From NCBI GenBank assembly GCA_018828125.1, contig JAHJWB010000010.1:62001-126000 (forward strand): a DNA stretch of 64,000 nucleotides, read 5' to 3'. Positions within the stretch are counted from its first letter, which is position 1; the number at the start of each line of letters is the position of its first letter. Source of the stretch: Gammaproteobacteria bacterium. GTDB lineage: Bacteria; Pseudomonadota; Gammaproteobacteria; Burkholderiales; Burkholderiaceae_C. The notes beneath the pieces were generated by a model. The model saw only the letters and a list, made by a program, of their open reading frames with translations. It did no database searches and was not told the origin of the DNA. Of the stretch, positions 38,531 through 49,675 are shown in pieces. A program made the translations under genes and the position numbers.

Positions 38531-40273
38531 TTATTCGTTGGTGACTGCTAACACTTCTTCCAGCGAAGTCAGTCCCTGTTTGGCCTTGTACAGCCCAGAG
38601 GCGCGGAGTGAACGGACACCTTCTGATTTCGCTTGTTCGGCGATTTCCAAAGCACTTCCGTCGCGCAAGATAATTCGCTGAATGTCCTCGGTAATAGGCA
38701 TGACTTGGTAAATTCCTACACGCCCTTTATATCCGTTATTGCACGCAGAGCAGCCCACGGCACGGTAAGTTACCCAGGATCCATCCAATTCTTCTTCTGA
38801 ATAGCCAGCCTCGAGCAACGAATCATGAGGGATATCAGCTGGGGTCTTGCAAAGCGGACATAGCTTTCGTGCCAGGCGCTGTGCAGTAATCAAAATCACA
38901 CTGGATGCAATGTTGAATGGCGCTATACCCATGTTCCGCATGCGCGTCAGAGTCGTAGGTGCATCATTGGTATGCAGTGTCGAAAGCACTAAATGCCCCG
39001 TTTGTGCGGCCTTGATCGAAATATCAGCAGTCTCCAGATCGCGAATTTCTCCGACCATGATAATGTCTGGATCTTGACGAAGAAAAGATTTTAGTGCCAC
39101 AGCAAATGTCATCCCAGCTTTTTCATTTACATTGACTTGATTTACGCCAGGTAAATTAATTTCCGATGGGTCTTCTGCTGTCGCTATATTGACGCCTGGC
39201 TTATTGAGAAGATTCAAACAAGTGTATAATGAAACTGTTTTTCCAGAGCCTGTGGGGCCCGTCACTAGAATCATTCCATACGGTCGGCCGATTGCTTCTA
39301 GCAGACGCTCTTTCTCTATCGCTTCGTATCCCAGCGCATCGATGCCAAGTTTCGCGCTGCTGGGGTCAAGAATACGTATGACGATTTTCTCGCCGAACAG
39401 TGTTGGTAGAGTGCTTACGCGAAAGTCAATAACGCGGTCCGGCCCGACCTTCAGTTTCATTCGCCCGTCTTGTGGTACTCTCTTTTCGGAAATATCTAGT
39501 CTAGAGATTACCTTGATGCGGGAGGCTAATTTATCTTTGATGGCGATCGGAGGTGATGCAATCTCCCTCAATTCTCCGTCAATGCGAAAGCGAACGCGAT
39601 ATTGGTGTTCGTAAGGCTCAAAATGCAGATCTGAGGCGCGCATATTAAACGCATCGAGCAGCATTTTGTGAAGAAATTTGACGATAGGAGCATCTTCGAC
39701 ATCGCCTGCTCCTGTGTCATTATTTTCGGGAACATCTTCGACAGCAACGTCGTCAAACTCGAAATCGCCACCTCCTGACGCCGTTAGCGTGTCCATTGAC
39801 TCGCTGGTGGATTTTGACGTTGCCTCCACCAATTTGCTTAGTTTGTCGTACTCTGCAATAATCCAGTCTACGCCCATTTGGGTCGTAAATTTTATTTTTT
39901 CCGCCGCTTCTTGATCAGTCGGATCTGCGGTTGCTACGATTAAACGATTATTTCGTTTGCTGAGAACGACTACTTTATATGCATTGCATATTTTGGCATC
40001 GAGGAGTTCTTTTGGTAATCTGAGCGGATCAATTGCTTCCAGATCCAGCAAAGGCGCGCCAAAAACTGCGGACACGGTGTGTGCTAAATCAGCTGCAGAG
40101 ACTGCTCCTGAGCCAGTGAGCTCTGCTATAAAGCTCGTGCGACTTATTTGTGATTTTTTGTAAATGTCTTCCGCTGACTTTTGGGTCAGTTTGCCCGCAG
40201 ACATCAATGCCCTGCCCAGTCCAGGGAGGGCGACCGCAGAAGCTTCTTTGGGGGCAGTATCAACAGCGGCCAT
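38531..40273 (-). CDS. pilB: type IV pilus assembly ATPase PilB
   Basis: PilB powers pilus extension. The 580-residue hexameric ATPase has an N-terminal MshEN-like domain and Walker A GPTGSGKTVSLYT. The Asp box region (RVSTLPTLFGEKIVIRILD), Walker B MVGEIRDLETADI, and a zinc tetracysteine (CPLCK, CSACNNGYKGR) are also present. The gene is clearly AT-richer than its neighbours, with many third-position A/T codons. No pilA is present in the window. Confidence 0.96.
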   Translation of the reverse strand: MAAVDTAPKEASAVALPGLGRALMSAGKLTQKSAEDIYKKSQISRTSFIAELTGSGAVSAADLAHTVSAVFGAPLLDLEAIDPLRLPKELLDAKICNAYKVVVLSKRNNRLIVATADPTDQEAAEKIKFTTQMGVDWIIAEYDKLSKLVEATSKSTSESMDTLTASGGGDFEFDDVAVEDVPENNDTGAGDVEDAPIVKFLHKMLLDAFNMRASDLHFEPYEHQYRVRFRIDGELREIASPPIAIKDKLASRIKVISRLDISEKRVPQDGRMKLKVGPDRVIDFRVSTLPTLFGEKIVIRILDPSSAKLGIDALGYEAIEKERLLEAIGRPYGMILVTGPTGSGKTVSLYTCLNLLNKPGVNIATAEDPSEINLPGVNQVNVNEKAGMTFAVALKSFLRQDPDIIMVGEIRDLETADISIKAAQTGHLVLSTLHTNDAPTTLTRMRNMGIAPFNIASSVILITAQRLARKLCPLCKTPADIPHDSLLEAGYSEEELDGSWVTYRAVGCSACNNGYKGRVGIYQVMPITEDIQRIILRDGSALEIAEQAKSEGVRSLRASGLYKAKQGLTSLEEVLAVTNE

Positions 40274-40534
40274 GTAACCGGTAATGTGTTAGGTGTGGAA
40301 AAGAAACCATCCTATCATCACCGATCAGCTAGAGGCTGTACAGCAGTGGGTATTGGCAACAGCGCCACAAAAAGTGAAACGGTTGCCAAAAAATGCCTGT
40401 ATTCCACTGTGTGGAAAGCGCAAATTGACGATTCCTCTGCTCGAAAGGTTTCAAGTTTTCCGTTCGGGGACTCTGGCCGCTTGGCTTAGGACTCGATGCT
40501 GTGTCCACTATCCTCGGATGGCTCGTGGTCTGAG

Positions 40535-41530
40535 TCAATGCCTGCGTTCTAGCAACTGTGCTGCAAGTTCGATCAGTCCGGCTGAATACGGATTGGGAGG
40601 AAGTTGTGTTGCGGCAGATATCGCGCGGCGGGCCTCTTCATGTGCGGCCGCGCGTGTAACTTCCAGCGCTCCGGTGGCCCGCACTATCTCCACGATTTCG
40701 GATAGTCGTTCTGTCGAGCCTTGCTCAATGGCTTGTCGTACAACAAGGGCTTGGCTTGGCGTGCCGCGTTGCATTGCTGCGATCAAAGGCAAGGTCGACT
40801 TTCCCTCGCGAAGGTCGTCGCCCAGGTTCTTGCCCATCTCCGTGGCATCGCCGTCGTAGTCTAGAACGTCATCAATGATTTGGAAGGCGGTGCCCAGCGC
40901 CTGCCCATAGGTTGCGCATGTGGCTTCCACGTCAGGAGGGCTGTCAGCAAGGACCGCCGCTAGTCGTGCGCTGGCTTCGAAAAGTTTGGCCGTTTTGGAG
41001 CGTATAACCTTCAGGTAGCCTGCTTCGTCCAAGGAGGCGTCGTGCATGTTCATGAGTTGAAGCACTTCTCCCTCAGCGATCACATTGGTGGCTTCAGAGA
41101 GGATCTCCATGATGCGCATGCTTCCCGCCTCCACCATCATCTGAAATGAGCGAGTGTGCAGAAAGTCTCCCACCAGCACGCTGGCCGGGTTTCCAAAAGT
41201 CTCGTTGGCTGTGGGGCGCCCGCGTCGAAGCGTGGACGCATCCACGACGTCATCATGAAGCAGCGTGGCAGTGTGAATCAGTTCAACCACTGCAGCGAGA
41301 CTGAAATGATGTGTTCCACGATAACCAAGTGCGCCGCACACCATCAAAAGCAGGGCAGGGCGCAAGCGTTTACCACCTGCTGCAATGATGTACTGGGATA
41401 TCTGGGCCACCAGAGGCACGCTGGACGTCAGGCGCCGACCGATGACCTTGTCAACCTCTTGCATGTCTTGGGCAACGAGCGTGAGGGGGGATACTGCGGG
41501 GGCGGTGTTGTCAGTCAAGGTGGTGGTCAC
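40535..41530 (-). CDS. ispB: polyprenyl diphosphate synthase
   Basis: IspB builds the ubiquinone side chain from IPP and FPP. The 331-residue all-alpha enzyme has the first aspartate-rich motif LLHDDVVDASTLRRGRPTAN and the second DDVLDYDGDATEMGKNLGDDL, with GGKRLRPALLLM upstream. It is divergent from rplU, the common arrangement in beta- and gammaproteobacteria. Confidence 0.95.
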   Translation of the reverse strand: MTTTLTDNTAPAVSPLTLVAQDMQEVDKVIGRRLTSSVPLVAQISQYIIAAGGKRLRPALLLMVCGALGYRGTHHFSLAAVVELIHTATLLHDDVVDASTLRRGRPTANETFGNPASVLVGDFLHTRSFQMMVEAGSMRIMEILSEATNVIAEGEVLQLMNMHDASLDEAGYLKVIRSKTAKLFEASARLAAVLADSPPDVEATCATYGQALGTAFQIIDDVLDYDGDATEMGKNLGDDLREGKSTLPLIAAMQRGTPSQALVVRQAIEQGSTERLSEIVEIVRATGALEVTRAAAHEEARRAISAATQLPPNPYSAGLIELAAQLLERRH

Positions 41531-41690
41531 AGAAAGTGCCCGGATTATAGGAAGCCCGAGACGCGGTCTTGAGCATTCGAAGGCGCCGACCGCCGACGTT
41601 CCTATGACGGAGTGGCGGTATTGGGCGAGATGCGCTACAATCTTGGGCTCTGCAGAAATTCGTCTGCGGAACTCATATTAAGAGGTCAAC

Positions 41691-42002
41691 ATGTACGCGG
41701 TCATAAAAACCGGTGGCAAGCAGTATCGCGTTGCTTCCGGCGAAAAAATTAAAGTAGAACAGATTGCTGCGGACGTAGGCCAGGAAATTGTGATCGACCA
41801 AGTTTTGGCCGTCGGAAACGGCGCTGAACTGAAGGTTGGTACACCCCTGGTGTCCGGCGCAACCGTCACGGCAACTGTCGTGGCGCACGGCAAGCACGAC
41901 AAAGTGCACATCTTCAAGATGCGCCGTCGTAAGCACTATCAAAAACGCCAAGGTCATCGCCAGCAGTTCACTGAACTGCAAATCGGTGCGATTGCTGCTT
42001 AA
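41691..42002 (+). CDS. rplU: 50S ribosomal protein L21
   Basis: L21 binds 23S rRNA in the large subunit. The 103-residue protein begins [14 protein letters not shown] and ends with the conserved [27 protein letters not shown] good AGAGG precedes the ATG. A TACAAT box at 41636-41641 in the gap to ispB may be its -10 element. The TAA stop is followed 16 bases later by rpmA. Confidence 0.98.
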   Translation: MYAVIKTGGKQYRVASGEKIKVEQIAADVGQEIVIDQVLAVGNGAELKVGTPLVSGATVTATVVAHGKHDKVHIFKMRRRKHYQKRQGHRQQFTELQIGAIAA

Positions 42003-42018
42003 TCGAAGGAGCTGAGTC

Positions 42019-42276
42019 ATGGCACAGAAAAAAGGCGGCGGCTCTACGCGAAATGGGCGCGACTCCAAGCCAAAGATGCTGGGTGTCAAGGCGTTCGGTG
42101 GTGAACTGATCAGCGCTGGCTCGATCATCGTGCGCCAACGTGGCACACGTTTCCACCCTGGCAACAATGTTGGCGTGGGCAAGGATCACACCTTGTTTGC
42201 CCTCGTGGACGGCCACGTGTCGTTCGGCGTCAAGGGTGCATTGTCCAAGTCCACGGTCAATGTGACCCCCGCCTAA
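42019..42276 (+). CDS. rpmA: 50S ribosomal protein L27
   Basis: L27 reaches toward the peptidyl-transferase centre with its N-terminus. The 85-residue protein starts [16 protein letters not shown] and contains [22 protein letters not shown]. No N-terminal extension needing cleavage is present. Its TAA stop lies within the first of two downstream hairpins. Confidence 0.98.
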   Translation: MAQKKGGGSTRNGRDSKPKMLGVKAFGGELISAGSIIVRQRGTRFHPGNNVGVGKDHTLFALVDGHVSFGVKGALSKSTVNVTPA

Positions 42277-42330
42277 GGTTTTTCCTTAGGCAGCCACCGA
42301 AGCCCCGCTTTGCCGGGGCTTTGTTGTTTG
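42271..42330 (+). terminator. tandem hairpins and terminator after rpmA
   Basis: GCCTAAGG (42271-42278) pairs with CCTTAGGC (42284-42291) around TTTTT and includes the rpmA stop. Ten bases later AGCCCCG (42301-42307) pairs with CGGGGCT (42314-42320) and is followed by TTGTTGTTT. The second is a standard intrinsic terminator. Confidence 0.75.
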
Positions 42331-42439
42331 GACTTTACGATGGGGCACGCGCGCCATCTGTCTGCGGCGCTTGGAAGGCGCTGCGCTGTTCCGTCAAAAT
42401 CAGCAGTCTATTTGCTGTCGGTACAGCCCTCTTTTGTAA

Positions 42440-43522
<1,083 letters not shown>

Positions 43523-43554
43523 TGGGCTGATTGGCTGGATTTGTATTGCGGTTG

Positions 43555-43617
43555 CTATATTAGTAATAGCTAATAGCGCTTGATGGATAAGCGCTAGAGG
43601 CCGAAAAGAATCAAAAA
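43555..43617 (+). repeat. AGCGCTT hairpin repeat, copy 8, upstream of proB
   Basis: Forward copy with TAATAGCTAATAGCGCTT, loop GATGGAT, and AAGCGCTAGAGGCC. AGAGG at 43596-43600, five bases, then AAG where other copies have ATG, followed by AATCAAAAA and the proB ATG at 43618. The family start position is in frame with proB, four codons upstream. Confidence 0.88.
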
Positions 43618-44760
43618 ATGGTTTCCAACGTGTTGCGAGATGCCCGTCGCATCGTGGTCAAGGTGGGCTCCAGTCTTGTGACCAACGAAGGCCGTGGTCT
43701 GGATGAATCGGCTATCGGTGAGTGGAGTCGCCAACTGGCGGCCTTGGTGCGGGGTGAAGGCGGTGCTCCGCGCGAGGTCATCATGGTCTCCAGCGGCGCC
43801 ATCGCCGAAGGGATGAAACGCTTGGGCTGGACGACTCGACCTAGCGAGATTCATGAACTTCAGGCCGCAGCCGCAGTGGGGCAGATGGGGCTGGCGCAGA
43901 TGTACGAAACCAAACTGCGTGAACAAGGCATCGGCAGCGCCCAAGTCCTGCTGACCCATGCTGACCTCGCGGACCGGGAGCGCTACCTGAACGCCCGCTC
44001 CACATTGCTCACCTTGTTGCGCTTGGGGGTGGTGCCGGTGATCAACGAAAACGACACGGTCGTCAACGACGAGATCAAGTTTGGCGACAACGACACGCTC
44101 GGAGCCCTCGTCGCCAATCTGGTCGAGGCCGATGCGCTGATCATCCTGACCGATCAGAAGGGGCTTTACACCGCAGATCCTCGCCGCGACTCGTCTGCGC
44201 AGTTTGTTCACGAGGCCAAAGCTGGTGACCTGGCGCTGGAGGCCATGGCGGGTGGCGCTGGGTCCAGCATCGGCAAGGGCGGCATGATCACCAAAATTTT
44301 GGCAGCCAAACGCGCCGCGGGGTCGGGTGCCTCCACGGTGATCGCCTGGGGGCGTGAATCAGACGTGTTGGTTCGCTTGGTGGCTGGCGAAGCGCTGGGC
44401 ACTTTGCTGGTGGCCCAGACGCAGAAAAAACAGGCGCGCAAGCAGTGGATGGCGGACCACCTGCAACTGCGTGGATCGGTAGTGGTGGACGCCGGTGCCG
44501 CGACCAAGGTGCGCGATGAAGGCAAAAGCCTGCTGCCGATTGGCATGACTGCCGTCGAGGGGGATTTCTCGCGCGGTGACGTGATTGCCATTCGCGACAA
44601 CACAGGGGTCGAGATTGCCCGGGGCTTGGCAAACTATGCCGCTGCGGAAGCCCGCAGGCTGTGCCGCAAACCATCGGCAGAGTTTGAGTTGTTGCTGGGT
44701 TACGTGGCCGAGTCAGAGATGGTGCACCGGGACAATTTGGTACTGGTCGCAAAGCCCTGA
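43618..44760 (+). CDS. proB: glutamate 5-kinase
   Basis: ProB phosphorylates glutamate in the first step of proline synthesis. The 380-residue protein has an amino-acid kinase domain ([58 protein letters not shown]) and a C-terminal PUA domain ([13 protein letters not shown]). Its ATG lies at the right edge of hairpin repeat copy 8, four codons after the place where the repeat's own start would be. Confidence 0.96.
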   Translation: MVSNVLRDARRIVVKVGSSLVTNEGRGLDESAIGEWSRQLAALVRGEGGAPREVIMVSSGAIAEGMKRLGWTTRPSEIHELQAAAAVGQMGLAQMYETKLREQGIGSAQVLLTHADLADRERYLNARSTLLTLLRLGVVPVINENDTVVNDEIKFGDNDTLGALVANLVEADALIILTDQKGLYTADPRRDSSAQFVHEAKAGDLALEAMAGGAGSSIGKGGMITKILAAKRAAGSGASTVIAWGRESDVLVRLVAGEALGTLLVAQTQKKQARKQWMADHLQLRGSVVVDAGAATKVRDEGKSLLPIGMTAVEGDFSRGDVIAIRDNTGVEIARGLANYAAAEARRLCRKPSAEFELLLGYVAESEMVHRDNLVLVAKP

Positions 44761-44838
44761 CGCGGATGCGGGTGCGTTGACATCATGGTCGACGGTCCGC
44801 TATCAATATGGTCAAACCCGATAGTGATGGCTTGCCCG

Positions 44839-44872
44839 AACACAAACGCCTGCATCAGCAGGCGTTTGTGTT
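44839..44872. terminator. bidirectional terminator between proB and rppH
   Basis: A perfect 14-base stem (AACACAAACGCCTG and its complement at 44859-44872) surrounds the loop CATCAG. The A/T pairs at the base give a U-rich tail in both directions. The rppH TAA stop overlaps its right edge, so it serves the two convergent genes. Confidence 0.75.
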
Positions 44873-45548
44873 AGTGCGTTTCGCGCGGCGTAGAGGTGTC
44901 TGGTAGTGCATCAAGTTCGCCCGGCACGCTGTTTTGCGGGTCTGGGTCGAAGCTGGCTCCTGGAGGTAGTTCCATTCCCGGATTGATCAGCATCGATCCA
45001 GTTCGGAACATGGTGCCTGCGTGCTCGCCCTCTCGCGTGCGCATGCCACTGCGCAGATAGCGATTGCGCTGTTCGTGACGCGGCAGGTAGCGAGCCAGCT
45101 CCGTAAGCGCCATCTCATAGACGCCCCGTTTGAACTCCACCACTACATCCAGCGGAACCCAGTAGTCGTTCCAGCGCCAAGCATCGAACTCTGGATGATT
45201 GGTGGCGCGCAGATTCAAATCCCAGTCGTGTCCCACCAGTTGAAGCAGATACCAGATTTGTTTCTGGCCCTTGTAATGTCCGCGAGCATCGCGGCGGATG
45301 TACCGGTCAGGCACCTCATAGCGCAACCAGTCCCGGGTGCGGGCCACCACGCGTACGTGATTGGGCAATAATCCCACCTCTTCATGCAGTTCGCGGAACA
45401 TGGCTTGCTCGGGGGTTTCGCCCCGGTCAATGCCACCCTGCGGAAACTGCCAGCTGTGGGTGCGTATGCGTTTGCCCCAGAACACCTGGTTTTTCTGGTT
45501 GAGCAGGATGATGCCGACGTTCGGCCGAAAGCCGTCCCGGTCAAGCAT
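44871..45548 (-). CDS. rppH: RNA pyrophosphohydrolase
   Basis: RppH removes pyrophosphate from mRNA 5' ends and so triggers decay. The 225-residue protein has [17 protein letters not shown] and the Nudix box [23 protein letters not shown]. It is about 50 residues longer than the E. coli enzyme because of a C-terminal tail rich in proline, aspartate and glycine. The ATG at 45548 gives the family N-terminus. It is divergent from proS. Confidence 0.95.
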   Translation of the reverse strand: MLDRDGFRPNVGIILLNQKNQVFWGKRIRTHSWQFPQGGIDRGETPEQAMFRELHEEVGLLPNHVRVVARTRDWLRYEVPDRYIRRDARGHYKGQKQIWYLLQLVGHDWDLNLRATNHPEFDAWRWNDYWVPLDVVVEFKRGVYEMALTELARYLPRHEQRNRYLRSGMRTREGEHAGTMFRTGSMLINPGMELPPGASFDPDPQNSVPGELDALPDTSTPRETH

Positions 45549-45640
45549 AATCAAACCCCAAATTTTTAAACTGTGTCCATTATGCACGGCGCCTAGCGTG
45601 CGGCAAGTGGACCGGTCTGTTCTGCCCGAAATCGAGTCCG

Positions 45641-47383
45641 ATGAAAGCCTCCCAATTTTTTATCTCTACCCTCAAAGAAGCTCCGGCCGATGCCGAAGTG
45701 GTCAGTCACAAACTCATGACGCGGGCGGGACTGATCAAAAAGCTGGGCGCAGGCATATACAACTACATGCCCATGGGGCTCAGGGTGGTTCGCAAGGTTG
45801 AGTCTATCGTGCGAGAGGAAATGAACCGCGCGGGTGCCGTAGAACTGGCAATGCCAGTGGTTCAACCTGCCGAGCTGTGGCAAGAGACGGGGCGTTTTGA
45901 CAAGATGGGCCCTGAGCTGCTGCGCATCCAGGACCGCCACGGCCGCGACTTTGTGGTGCAGCCAACCAGTGAAGAAGTGATCACTGACATCGCGCGGCAG
46001 GAGCTCAAGAGTTACAAGCAACTGCCCAAGAACTTCTACCAGATCCAGACCAAGTTTCGCGACGAGCGCCGCCCACGCTTTGGGTTGATGCGCGGGCGTG
46101 AGTTCACCATGAAGGATGCCTACAGCTTTGACCGGGATCAGGCGGCCGCCAAGGCCAGCTATCAGGTCATGGCACAGGCGTACCGCCGCATTTTTGACCG
46201 CTTCGGCTTGACCTACCGCGCCGTGGCCGCGGACAGTGGCGCAATCGGTGGAGACCTCTCGGAAGAGTTTCAGGTGATTGCCGCTACGGGTGAAGACGCC
46301 ATCGTCTACTGCCCCCAGAGCGACTACGCTGCCAACATGGAAAAAGCCGAGGCGCTGGCACCTTCTGGCGCCCGTGGTACCGCGACCCAACCCTTGACCA
46401 AGACGGCCACCCCCGGCAAAAGCACGTGCGCCGACGTGGCGGAGCTGCTGGGTGTGCCATTGAACACCACCGTGAAGTCACTGGTGCTGGCCACGGACGA
46501 GACCAACGAGGCCGGTGAGATCATCAAGAGTCAGGTCTGGCTTCTGCTTCTGCGCGGCGACCATGACATGAATGAGATCAAGGTCGGCAAGGTGCCCGGC
46601 CTGGAAGGTTTCCGTTTTGCCACTCTGGGCGAAATCGAAGAGCATTTTGGCTGCAAGCCAGGCTACTTGGGCCCTATCGGGCTGACCAAGCCGCTGAAGA
46701 TTGTGGTTGATCGCGAAGTGGCGGTCATGGCCGACTGGATCTGCGGCGCCAACGAGGCTGATTTCCACATCACCGGGGTGAACTGGGGTCGCGACCTTCC
46801 TGAGCCAGATGCCATTGCAGATCTGCGCAATGTGGTGGCGGGCGACCGTTCGCCTGACGGCAAGGGAGAACTCGCGATTGAACGTGGCATCGAAGTAGGT
46901 CATGTTTTCTACCTCGGCACCAAATACAGCAGGGGCATGAACGCCACGTTCCTCGGCGACGACGGCAGGCCCGCGTTTTTTGAGATGGGTTGCTACGGCA
47001 TCGGTATCACGCGCCTGCCCGCAGCCGCCATCGAACAGAACCACGACGAGCGCGGCATCATCTGGCCGGACGCGATTGCGCCCTTCACGGTGGTCATTTG
47101 CCCCGTGGGCATGGACCGCAGCGAGCCCGTCAAGGCCATGGCGGAATCGTTGTACTCCGACCTGATGGCTGCAGGGGTCGATGTCATTTTGGATGACCGC
47201 GGCGAGCGCCCAGGTGCCATGTTTGCCGATTGGGAGCTGATCGGTGTGCCGCACCGCGTGACCATTGGCGACAAGGGCCTGAAGGATGGCGTGGTCGAGT
47301 ACCAGCACCGTCGAGACACCGCAGCTACCAAGGTGGCTACCACCGACATCCTCGCCCATGTAAAGGGTCGCATGGTTGTATGA
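45641..47383 (+). CDS. proS: prolyl-tRNA synthetase
   Basis: ProS charges tRNA-Pro. The 580-residue bacterial-type enzyme has the class II motifs ([62 protein letters not shown]) and an inserted editing domain around residues 225-405 (YLGPIGL). Its stop overlaps the start of the lytic transglycosylase gene by four bases. Confidence 0.97.
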   Translation: MKASQFFISTLKEAPADAEVVSHKLMTRAGLIKKLGAGIYNYMPMGLRVVRKVESIVREEMNRAGAVELAMPVVQPAELWQETGRFDKMGPELLRIQDRHGRDFVVQPTSEEVITDIARQELKSYKQLPKNFYQIQTKFRDERRPRFGLMRGREFTMKDAYSFDRDQAAAKASYQVMAQAYRRIFDRFGLTYRAVAADSGAIGGDLSEEFQVIAATGEDAIVYCPQSDYAANMEKAEALAPSGARGTATQPLTKTATPGKSTCADVAELLGVPLNTTVKSLVLATDETNEAGEIIKSQVWLLLLRGDHDMNEIKVGKVPGLEGFRFATLGEIEEHFGCKPGYLGPIGLTKPLKIVVDREVAVMADWICGANEADFHITGVNWGRDLPEPDAIADLRNVVAGDRSPDGKGELAIERGIEVGHVFYLGTKYSRGMNATFLGDDGRPAFFEMGCYGIGITRLPAAAIEQNHDERGIIWPDAIAPFTVVICPVGMDRSEPVKAMAESLYSDLMAAGVDVILDDRGERPGAMFADWELIGVPHRVTIGDKGLKDGVVEYQHRRDTAATKVATTDILAHVKGRMVV

Positions 47384-48087
47384 GCATTCGGGTGTCGCCT
47401 TCAGCTGATATGACCGCATCCCCAGGCTTGGGGATATCGCGGCGTTCGTGCCTGCTCTCGCTGTCTTCGCTGTCTGCCCCGCTGGCCTGGCTGGGTGCTC
47501 CCCAGGCGGCCCATGCGGGTGGGCAGCTGGAAGAACCGCTGATGGACTCCGTGCGCACGGCGTTGACTTCGGCGATTGCCAATCAGGCACCGCCCGAACC
47601 CGAATTTTTCACCACCGAAGCCCGCCTGCACTACTTACGCTGGCTGGGCACGCAGAGCGACCGTCTGCGCCGTCGCAAGCCGGACTGGGAAGTTCGGCGA
47701 GATTTTCTGCAGACCGTGTGGTACGAGTCCAAACGCGCCGGGCTGGACGTGTCGCTGGTGATGGGGCTCATCCAGGTAGAAAGCGCGTTCCGCAAATACG
47801 CGGTTTCCAGCGTGGGAGCGCGGGGTTACATGCAGGTCATGCCCTTCTGGACGCGTGTGATTGGTGACGGTGACGCGGGCAAGTTGTTTCACATGCAGAC
47901 CAACTTGCGGTTTGGCTGTGTCATCCTGCGCCACTACATTGACCGCGAGCGCGGCGATCTGTTCATGGCGCTTGGCCGCTACAACGGCAGTCGGGGCAAG
48001 CCGCCGTATCCCAACGCTGTGTTTGCGGCGCAGCGCAATTGGACTTTCGCCGAAACCCCGCAGGCGCTGCAAGCTCCCGCAGCCTGA
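47380..48087 (+). CDS. lytic transglycosylase (SLT domain), possibly Tat-exported
   Basis: A 235-residue SLT-type lytic transglycosylase that cleaves peptidoglycan glycan strands. The catalytic glutamate lies in [29 protein letters not shown], and the third motif is [15 protein letters not shown]. The N-terminal export signal includes [12 protein letters not shown], a possible twin-arginine signal, ending near AAHAGG. It starts at 47380 in an ATGA overlap with proS. Confidence 0.88.
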   Translation: MSIRVSPSADMTASPGLGISRRSCLLSLSSLSAPLAWLGAPQAAHAGGQLEEPLMDSVRTALTSAIANQAPPEPEFFTTEARLHYLRWLGTQSDRLRRRKPDWEVRRDFLQTVWYESKRAGLDVSLVMGLIQVESAFRKYAVSSVGARGYMQVMPFWTRVIGDGDAGKLFHMQTNLRFGCVILRHYIDRERGDLFMALGRYNGSRGKPPYPNAVFAAQRNWTFAETPQALQAPAA

Positions 48088-48126
48088 ACGTCCATCATTG
48101 CGCCGGTTGCGGCTCGGCGCGGCCTA

Positions 48127-49473
48127 TTAAATAGCCGCTGCCGACCCTTCCACCTTGGTCATGGGTGGGTTTCCGTCACTGCCCGGGACATTCAGGCGCG
48201 ACACCATGACCTGGTCGATGCGGTAGCTGTCCACATCCAGCACCTCGAACTTGTAGCCGCCCCAGCTCACGCTGTCCGTGCGGCGGGGCACCCGGCGCAG
48301 CATCACCATCAAGAAGCCCGCCAAGGTTTCATACTCCTCCGCGTGGGGCAATTCGTCCAGAGACAAGGCGTGCAGCACATCCTGAACAGGCGTGACCCCA
48401 TCAATCAGCCACGAGTTTTCATCGCGCCGCACGATCTGTTCTTCATCGGCCGGGCCTACCAAATCACCCATCACCGTGCTCATCACGTCGTTCAGGGTCA
48501 CCACGCCCACCACCAGGCTGTATTCGTTGACGATGACCGCAAAGTCTTCGTGTACATGGCGGAACTGCTCCAGCACCTCGGACAAGGTCAGCCTGTCGGG
48601 CACGATCAGCACCTTGCGGATGAGGCTGTCGTCCGCCAGTGAAATGGGCTGGTTGTTCAGCACACGCTGAAAGAGGTCCTTCGCGTCCACATAGCCCACC
48701 ACGTGGTCGATATCACCCTCGCACACCGGATAGGTTGAGAAGGGTTCCGCGGCAATGCGCAACCGAATGACTGCGTCGGGTTCGTCCCGCAAAAAGAAGG
48801 CCACACGGTCGCGGGGTGACATGGCGCTGGACGCCATGCGCGTGTCCAGCTCAAACACATTGGTAATGACCTGCTGCTCTCGCGCGGCCAGCACACCGGC
48901 ACGCGCGCCCGCCTCCATCATCGCCAGGATGTCGTCCGAGGTGATGCGGTCGTCGCGCAACGACGACAACCCCAGCGCCCGAAAAAGCAGGTCTGCCCCC
49001 CGGCTGTAAAACCACACCACCGGCCGCAGCAAGGTCATGCACCAGGCCATGGGTTGCGCCAGCCGCACCACCAGCCGTTCCGGGTTGGCCATGCCCAAAC
49101 GTTTGGGGAAAAGATCGGAGAAAAGAATGAACAGTGAGGTGATGACCAGGAAAGACGCCAGAAAACCCGCGGTCTGGGCCGACGACTCGGATAGCCACAA
49201 CCCGAACAACTCCGTGAAATGCGGGCTCAACGTCCCTTCCCCCACGATGCCCCCGAGGATCGCCACCGCGTTTTGTCCCACCTGGACCACCGTGAAGTAG
49301 TCGCCAGGCTGCTCCTGCATGCGCAGCACCTTGTCGGCGCGTGTGTCGCCCTCGTCGGCCATCTGCCGCAGACGCAAGCGGCGCGCGGCCGCGAGCGAGA
49401 TCTCGGCCATGGAGAAAAAGGCGCTGGCTGCAATGAGCAGCCCGATGACGAAAAGACTTTGGGACAGGGTCAT
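48127..49473 (-). CDS. CNNM/CorC-type membrane protein with CBS pair
   Basis: A 448-residue protein of the HlyC/CorC (UPF0053) family. An N-terminal DUF21 membrane domain with three to four helices (SLFVIGLLIAASAFFSMAEISLA first) is followed by two CBS domains (about residues 205-330) and a small CorC_HlyC domain (LIDGVTPVQDVLHAL, then RRVPRRTDSVSWGGYKFEVLDVD). Relatives are linked to magnesium or cobalt efflux; the ion here is not known. The start at 49473 gives the membrane helix directly. Confidence 0.88.
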   Translation of the reverse strand: MTLSQSLFVIGLLIAASAFFSMAEISLAAARRLRLRQMADEGDTRADKVLRMQEQPGDYFTVVQVGQNAVAILGGIVGEGTLSPHFTELFGLWLSESSAQTAGFLASFLVITSLFILFSDLFPKRLGMANPERLVVRLAQPMAWCMTLLRPVVWFYSRGADLLFRALGLSSLRDDRITSDDILAMMEAGARAGVLAAREQQVITNVFELDTRMASSAMSPRDRVAFFLRDEPDAVIRLRIAAEPFSTYPVCEGDIDHVVGYVDAKDLFQRVLNNQPISLADDSLIRKVLIVPDRLTLSEVLEQFRHVHEDFAVIVNEYSLVVGVVTLNDVMSTVMGDLVGPADEEQIVRRDENSWLIDGVTPVQDVLHALSLDELPHAEEYETLAGFLMVMLRRVPRRTDSVSWGGYKFEVLDVDSYRIDQVMVSRLNVPGSDGNPPMTKVEGSAAAI

Positions 49474-49553
49474 GTGAGGTGACAGAGCGTGGCGCTGTGG
49501 CACACCGGGCTGCCAAGTGTATCTGTGCGCTACATCCGCCTGCAGAGTGTTAG

Positions 49554-49580
49554 CAAGGGGCGCAAGCCTAGCGCCCCTTG
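49554..49580. other. perfect 10-bp hairpin downstream of the Lon-like ATPase gene
   Basis: CAAGGGGCGC (49554-49563) and GCGCCCCTTG (49571-49580) pair exactly around AAGCCTA. It lies 96 bases after the stop of the minus-strand AAA gene and 80 bases before the next minus-strand gene. No U-run follows on the minus strand, so it is recorded as a hairpin rather than a proven terminator. Confidence 0.55.
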
Positions 49581-49675
49581 TAAACCTGGCACCTTTGTCA
49601 CCTCGTCAGGTCGTCACCGAGCACGTGACGGCCTGGGTCACTTGCCTATTAGCCTGCGCATGCCGTGTGGCGCCG

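Noticed and set aside
40340..40375. possible sigma-54 promoter of pilB (GGCAACAGCGCCA region)
   Set aside because: On the minus strand the GG and GC doublets are not ten bases apart, so it does not fit the -24/-12 pattern.
40329..40538. 69-residue open frame between pilB and ispB
   Set aside because: Composition is not protein-like, it overlaps the ispB end, there is no ribosome-binding site and no family resemblance. The 260-bp gap shows no other structure I can support.
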